Shown here piece after piece: positions 21,701 through 24,871 of a stretch of DNA of 24,871 nt. Location: positions 1 to 24,871 of the forward strand of contig CAYMLL010000081.1 of the NCBI GenBank assembly GCA_964390645.1. The letters run 5' to 3'. Origin of the DNA: CAYMLL01 sp964390645. Its GTDB lineage: Bacteria > Planctomycetota > UBA8108. Below the pieces are notes generated by a model. That model saw nothing but the letters and a program-made list of their open reading frames with translations. It searched no databases and was not told the DNA's origin. A program made the translations under genes and the position numbers. Positions within the stretch are counted from its first letter, which is position 1. Each line of letters starts with the position of its first letter.

Positions 21701-22633
21701 GTCAACATGAGCGTCGTCTACCGCCGCAGTGACCGGGACCCTGGTAGCATCGAGCGAGCCATCCTCTTCGACGATGGGTGGCACCGCGACGACGGATTCC
21801 AGGACGGCCTCTACAGCGGAACGATCCCCGGTATCGACGCCGGGGTCGGCATAGAGTTCTTCGTCGAGTCCGAGGACCTCGAAGGGAACACGACGAGAGT
21901 GCCCGAAGACGCCTCGATCACTCCGGACGGTCGCAGCAGCGACGTCTTCCGCCTGCTGATCGGCCCGCCTCCCTCCGGGCTCGAGATCTCCGAGCTGGTG
22001 GCGAGCAACCGCCTGGGTCTTGGCGACGAGGGCGGCAGCTCGGCAGACTGGGTGGAGATCCGCAACTGCTCTTCGGACGCCGTCTCGCTCGACGGAGTCA
22101 TGCTGGCGGACTCGCTCGTCGACTCGGGCGACTGGTACCGGTTCCCGGACGGGTTGAGACTCGGTCCGGACGAGCACGTGATCGTGTTCTGCGATCGCGA
22201 CACCGACGAAGGCTCCTTCCACGCGCCGTTCGAGCTCGACGCCGCGGGCGACGAGCTGATGCTGATGACGACATCCCCGAGCGGTCATGCGGCGATCGTC
22301 GACTCCGTACGCTTCGGACCGCAGGCCAGCGACACCGCCCTCGCACGAACGGGTTGCGGCGGAGACTGGGTCGCCGCGGAACCGACGCCTCTCGGCGTTC
22401 CGCAGACCACCTTGGTGGACCCCGGCGACGTCGACCGCAACGGCCTCATCGAGATCACCGACGCCATCGGAATTCTCCGGCATCTCTTCCGCGGCCCCCC
22501 GGTCATCTGCCCCGCGGCGGCGGACGCCAACATCGACTCTCGAATCGACATCTCCGACGCGATGTACGTGCTGAACTTCCTCTTCCTCGGCGGACCGACC
22601 ATGAGCGTCGCACAGGTGCCCTGTGGTCCCTAG
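18755..22633 (+). CDS. Large secreted FG-GAP/VCBS, lamin-tail and dockerin-like protein
   Basis: A 1,292-residue exported protein. The N-terminus has a signal peptide (RNRLLVALLAVASAASLEAQ). Residues ~60-780 contain about twelve FG-GAP/VCBS-type repeats with calcium-binding cores such as DFDRNGAPDFAVG, DFNADGRVDIAVA, DFNGDGEPDIAVI, DLDNDGDIDLIGA and DLDGDGRTDLVGS, expected to fold as beta-propellers. Residues ~793-940 are a lamin-tail domain (LNEILAMNS; DFVELYNGSDRDVTLDGWII), followed by a beta-sandwich-like spacer and a second lamin-tail domain (~1075-1220; LEISELVASN; DWVEIRNCSSDAVSLDG). Residues ~1222-1285 are a dockerin-like EF-hand doublet (DVDRNGLIEITDAIGILRHL; DANIDSRIDISDAMYVLNFL). 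No enzymatic domain is visible. It probably acts in surface adhesion or extracellular assembly. The upstream start with GGAG and TACAAT is well supported. Confidence 0.93.
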   Translation: MPSSLNARNRLLVALLAVASAASLEAQLLENLQTLSDRLEVGPPRDDLEGRGSEGPKGIATADFDRNGAPDFAVGSTDGTITVYLNSGEAEFGERIVLPSGTSSLRQMITADVTASGYDDIIAAAPHDGVIVIIPNHEGTFGAPTLIPTWRHARNLATGDFNADGRVDIAVAGSRGSPAENAENQGQAEPRGVAIFHGAPGGRLTRGEVIPGLDAGGHTRPVYSLRTRPSRVGDGDELVLTHAWSDRVWILRPSHQSRLEVAATTPLLRTGAADAESFARAEGAYYLDLGPIGAPNTSGIDSLVTVHRNSLSVEIRSPTADGLSFESAPSQILSIPGGPRAARIVDLDSDGWNDLVVVVRNHERVLTYRNVRGRLEPQYESPVGKSPRDLAVADFNGDGEPDIAVINRRSNDVSVLESFPQAAGFESLDLVYLIDADVGDLAIGALSEDGRDDVVQLHRATGEISVRLALPDGRLAPPTFFSMGYVPADLRLADLDADGHLDVATANLGRPGVCSGSLAMRFGDGDGNLGALREFDPGDAGRLFGLEVRDFSGDGILDVAVGYLDCRISFFRGNEDGTFEATGSQFYIYEPRAMCSGDLDNDGDIDLIGASYSGDIVVIENEGDMLDTEPLRSEIYRTSRGIRRTSTVTCVDVDSDGNADILVGNDHGTYLILGTETMAFRPTAQPLEGAQFPVSRLENTDLDGDGDPEIIAACRVFSCLTVLTRGEDGNYGHALTVDVPTAEHIAHGDLDGDGRTDLVGSGDVLWTALSGRRPEPSAPSATDAPRTRSPGPVLNEILAMNSELSLGESGGRTSDFVELYNGSDRDVTLDGWIIVLRGSVPENGPRSFTFGSGVTIGAGDHLLVIFDRRDSLTYPHRADFRIPGSGGTLSLLDRDGDEIDAVTFGPQFPDVSYARYRDGVSGFAFNPAPSPGEPNTDNGTIDPQLEILNFGPDDLAMTEATRMPMPGDPVRIFVRGRDEVGIVNMSVVYRRSDRDPGSIERAILFDDGWHRDDGFQDGLYSGTIPGIDAGVGIEFFVESEDLEGNTTRVPEDASITPDGRSSDVFRLLIGPPPSGLEISELVASNRLGLGDEGGSSADWVEIRNCSSDAVSLDGVMLADSLVDSGDWYRFPDGLRLGPDEHVIVFCDRDTDEGSFHAPFELDAAGDELMLMTTSPSGHAAIVDSVRFGPQASDTALARTGCGGDWVAAEPTPLGVPQTTLVDPGDVDRNGLIEITDAIGILRHLFRGPPVICPAAADANIDSRIDISDAMYVLNFLFLGGPTMSVAQVPCGP

Positions 22634-22941
22634 GCGTCCGTTGAGAACGAGCTTCCGAGGCCGAGGTCGGAGGACTCCGTTCGAGATCAAGAAGCTGAAA
22701 CGCGAGCGAGGTGCATCCTCATCGAGCTTCAGCGCCGCAGAGATCGGTTAGAACCACCGACGTCCGGCCGAAGTGACCTTGTCAACGGGCTGCCGGGAGC
22801 ACAGCTCCGGGGAGGAGGTGGCTGCCGCCCGGGCATACCGCCGTGGGTCCGGGCGCGGCGCCGGCCCCCGGGGAATCGGGACGGGCCAGTCGCATTCGTG
22901 TACGCCGCTCGCATAGAATCGCCCCCAGGAGACCGGAGCCC
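22634..22941. other. Intergenic region with a promoter before the ceramidase-like gene
   Basis: No gene is supported in these ~308 bases. TAGAAT at 22914-22919 is a good -10 candidate without a clear -35 box; transcription would start near 22926, giving a leader of about 16 bases beginning at AGGAG (22927-22931), ten bases before the GTG. Short inverted repeats include GCTGAA/TTCAGC and GGAGC-ACA-GCTCC, neither with a T-run. Confidence 0.4.
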
Positions 22942-24871
22942 GTGCGGGTCACAGTGTTTCTCGTCCTTTGCTGCTCGACGCTCGAGGCTCAGTGGAGAGC
23001 CGGCGTCGCCGGCGTCGACATCACTCCCGACGAGCCGATGTGGCTCTCGGGCTACGCGTCGCGAACCTCGCCCCATACCAGCGTCCTGTCGCGCATCCAC
23101 GTCAAGGCACTGGCGCTCGAGGACCCCGCCGGAGAACGCCTCCTGGCGATCACCAGCGATCTCCTGACGATGCCCCGCACGCTGGCGGAGCCGGTGGCAC
23201 GACGCCTCGCCGCTCGCTTCGCGATGCCGCGTGCACGCGTGCTCCTCTGCGCATCCCACTCGCACTCCACGCCCGTCATCGAGGATCGCCTGGTCGTCAT
23301 GTACTTCCTCGACGAGACCCGGCGCGCGCAGGTGAAGCGCTACACGAGGCAGGTCGAGGAGGCCCTCGTCGACGCGGGGAGCAGGGCGCTCGAGTCCCTC
23401 GAGGAGGCTGCTGTCTTCGCCGGAAGTGGCGAGGTCGGATTCGCGATCAATCGGCGTCGCCGCAATCCCGCCGACTCGATCGATCACGAGGTGCCGGTCC
23501 TCCGCGTCGACTTCCTCCAGCGACGCGACGGCGAACCCCACCCGCGCCGGGCCGTGTTCTTCGCCTACGCGTGTCACAACACGGTCCTCAGCGGCCCCGA
23601 CCTCTGCGGCGACTACGCCGGCTTCGCTCAGCAGGAGCTCGAGAAGCTCTGTCCCGGCACCACCGCGCTCTTCGCGTCCGGCTGCGCCGGCGACCAGAAC
23701 CCGGACCCCCGTCGCAAGATCTCGCTCGCGAAGAAGTACGGAGCCGACCTCGCCAACGCCGTGAAGAGCGTCATGGACGCCGACATGGTGCCGGTGCGCG
23801 GATTCACCACCGCGGCCTTCGGCCATACGTCTCTGCAACTGTCGCCCGCCCCCTCGCGCGACAAGATCGAAGAGGATGCCGGGAGCAAGGACAGGTACAT
23901 CCGCGCACGCGCCGAGCGCCTCATCGCACGCATCGATGCCGGAGGCAAGATCGAGGAGACCTATCCCTACGCCGCACAGGTCTGGGGACTCGGCGAGACC
24001 CGCATCGTCGTGGCGCTCGCCGGAGAGGTCGTCGTCGACTACGCGCTGCGTCTCAAGCGAGAGGTGCCGCGAATCGACTGGCGACCGACGAGCGTCATGA
24101 CAATCGCCTACGCGAACGACGTTCCGGCCTACATCCCGACCGAGAAGGTCCTCCGCGAGGGGGGCTACGAAGGCGAGTCGTCGATGCGCTACTACGACTT
24201 CCACGGACCGTGGGCGCCGGGAATCGAGGCGACGATCCTCTCCCACGTCCACGATCTCGTCCGCCGCGCGAAGCGGGGCTCGGCGCGTGCCCGAGGATCC
24301 CGGCTCGAGAAGATCTGGGGTGAAGGGGCGTTCACCGAGGGGCCGGTCTTCGGCACCGACGGCGCGCTCTACTTCTCCGACATCCCGAACGACCGCGTGC
24401 TGCGTATCGAGTCGGGCAACGTCACACGACACCGCGCGCCGTCCGGGAAGGCCAACGGGCTGCTCTTCGATCACCAGGGCCGGCTCGTCGCCTGCGAAGG
24501 CGCAGCAGGCGGCGGACGCCGCGTGTCGCGGCTCGAGAGGGACGGCACGGTCACCATCCTCGCCGAACGTGTCGGTGGCAAGCGGCTCAACAGCCCGAAC
24601 GACCTGACCATCGATCGGCAAGGCCGCATCTACTTCTCCGATCCACGTTACGGCGGCGGCGAGCCACGCGAACTCGAGCGCGAGTCGGTGTACCGCATCG
24701 ATGCGCCCGGCGAGGTCACGGCGGTCGTCGAGGACGTCCAGCGGCCGAACGGTCTGGCGATCTCGCCGGATGGGAAGACGCTCTGGGTCTCGGACGCCGG
24801 CGCCAGGAAGCTCCGGGCCTATCGAATCGACGCGTCGGGACCGCCCACGCGCGGTCGGCTCGTCTTCGACT
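22942..24871 (+). CDS. Secreted neutral ceramidase-like domain fused to an SMP-30/gluconolactonase domain (3' end outside window)
   Basis: An open frame of 643 codons from GTG 22942 to the right edge with no stop. The N-terminus is a signal peptide (MRVTVFLVLCCSTLEAQ). Residues ~18-440 match the neutral/alkaline ceramidase N-terminal family frequent in planctomycetes: AGVAGVDITPDEPMWLSGYA, CASHSHSTPV (metal-binding His pair), FAYACHNTVL and FASGCAGDQNP. After a basic linker (RRAKRGSARARGSRLEK), residues ~455 onward are an SMP-30/gluconolactonase beta-propeller: AFTEGPVFGTDGALYFSD, LNSPNDLTIDRQGRIYFSDP, RPNGLAISPDGKTLWVSDAG, retaining Glu, Asn and Asp metal ligands. The substrates are unknown: the first domain may cleave amides of lipids or sugars, the second lactones. 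Ribosome-binding site AGGAG lies at 22927-22931. Confidence 0.87.
   Translation, partial: MRVTVFLVLCCSTLEAQWRAGVAGVDITPDEPMWLSGYASRTSPHTSVLSRIHVKALALEDPAGERLLAITSDLLTMPRTLAEPVARRLAARFAMPRARVLLCASHSHSTPVIEDRLVVMYFLDETRRAQVKRYTRQVEEALVDAGSRALESLEEAAVFAGSGEVGFAINRRRRNPADSIDHEVPVLRVDFLQRRDGEPHPRRAVFFAYACHNTVLSGPDLCGDYAGFAQQELEKLCPGTTALFASGCAGDQNPDPRRKISLAKKYGADLANAVKSVMDADMVPVRGFTTAAFGHTSLQLSPAPSRDKIEEDAGSKDRYIRARAERLIARIDAGGKIEETYPYAAQVWGLGETRIVVALAGEVVVDYALRLKREVPRIDWRPTSVMTIAYANDVPAYIPTEKVLREGGYEGESSMRYYDFHGPWAPGIEATILSHVHDLVRRAKRGSARARGSRLEKIWGEGAFTEGPVFGTDGALYFSDIPNDRVLRIESGNVTRHRAPSGKANGLLFDHQGRLVACEGAAGGGRRVSRLERDGTVTILAERVGGKRLNSPNDLTIDRQGRIYFSDPRYGGGEPRELERESVYRIDAPGEVTAVVEDVQRPNGLAISPDGKTLWVSDAGARKLRAYRIDASGPPTRGRLVFD

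Noticed and set aside
22729..24621. 630-codon minus-strand open frame at the right end
   Set aside because: Antisense shadow of the ceramidase-like/SMP-30 gene, whose sense frame carries two recognisable domains.

Overview
The window is GC-rich bacterial DNA, probably from a planctomycete or a similar deep-branching environmental lineage. This is inferred from gene content: a large secreted FG-GAP/lamin-tail protein ending in a dockerin-like EF-hand doublet, a secreted ceramidase-like/SMP-30 fusion, and a zinc-finger anti-sigma-like membrane protein. Two N runs (100 N and 10 N), both lying on tandem repeats, show that it is a scaffold of assembled contigs. No rRNA, tRNA, CRISPR array, insertion sequence or phage module was found.

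Layout. 0.4-2.4 kb: a threonyl-tRNA synthetase paralogue that has lost most catalytic and editing residues, convergent with a manganese-type superoxide dismutase (sodA) across a 24-nt tandem repeat. 2.6-5.3 kb: a secreted M28 metallopeptidase divergent from a TPR-bacilliredoxin fusion. 5.3-9.4 kb: a long structured leader, with a sigma70-like promoter, a dyad on the -10 box and a 27-codon ORF with two Cys codons, followed by an assimilatory sulfate operon (bifunctional siroheme synthase cysG, 4Fe-4S APS reductase cysH) and a GH84-like glycosidase. 9.5-12.4 kb: an orphan phage-tail-chaperone-like gene, two tandem rhomboid proteases and a small hypothetical protein. 12.5-15.4 kb, minus strand: an anti-sigma-like protein with a Ser/Glu heptad-repeat stalk broken by the 100-N gap, and a Bax-inhibitor-1/YccA membrane protein. 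15.5-18.4 kb: an AAA_28-type ATPase and a GAF-containing PTS enzyme I (ptsP type) interrupted by one in-frame TAA. 18.7 kb to the right edge: two secreted proteins, the second running off the window.

How the genes fit together. CysH makes sulfite from APS and CysG makes the siroheme that sulfite reductase needs, so these two form a clear pathway unit. SodA and the bacilliredoxin domain suggest oxidative and thiol stress handling. The rhomboids, YccA-like protein and anti-sigma-like protein are all membrane-associated, but no shared pathway can be shown.

The most unusual points are the degenerate ThrRS-like protein, the Cys-codon leader ahead of cysG-cysH, the TPR-bacilliredoxin fusion, the many short tandem duplications (mostly multiples of 3 inside genes), and the cluster of substitutions plus stop inside the PEP-binding motif of enzyme I. 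I did not find a clearly new multi-gene system. Functions were assigned by reading motifs by eye, without database searches.
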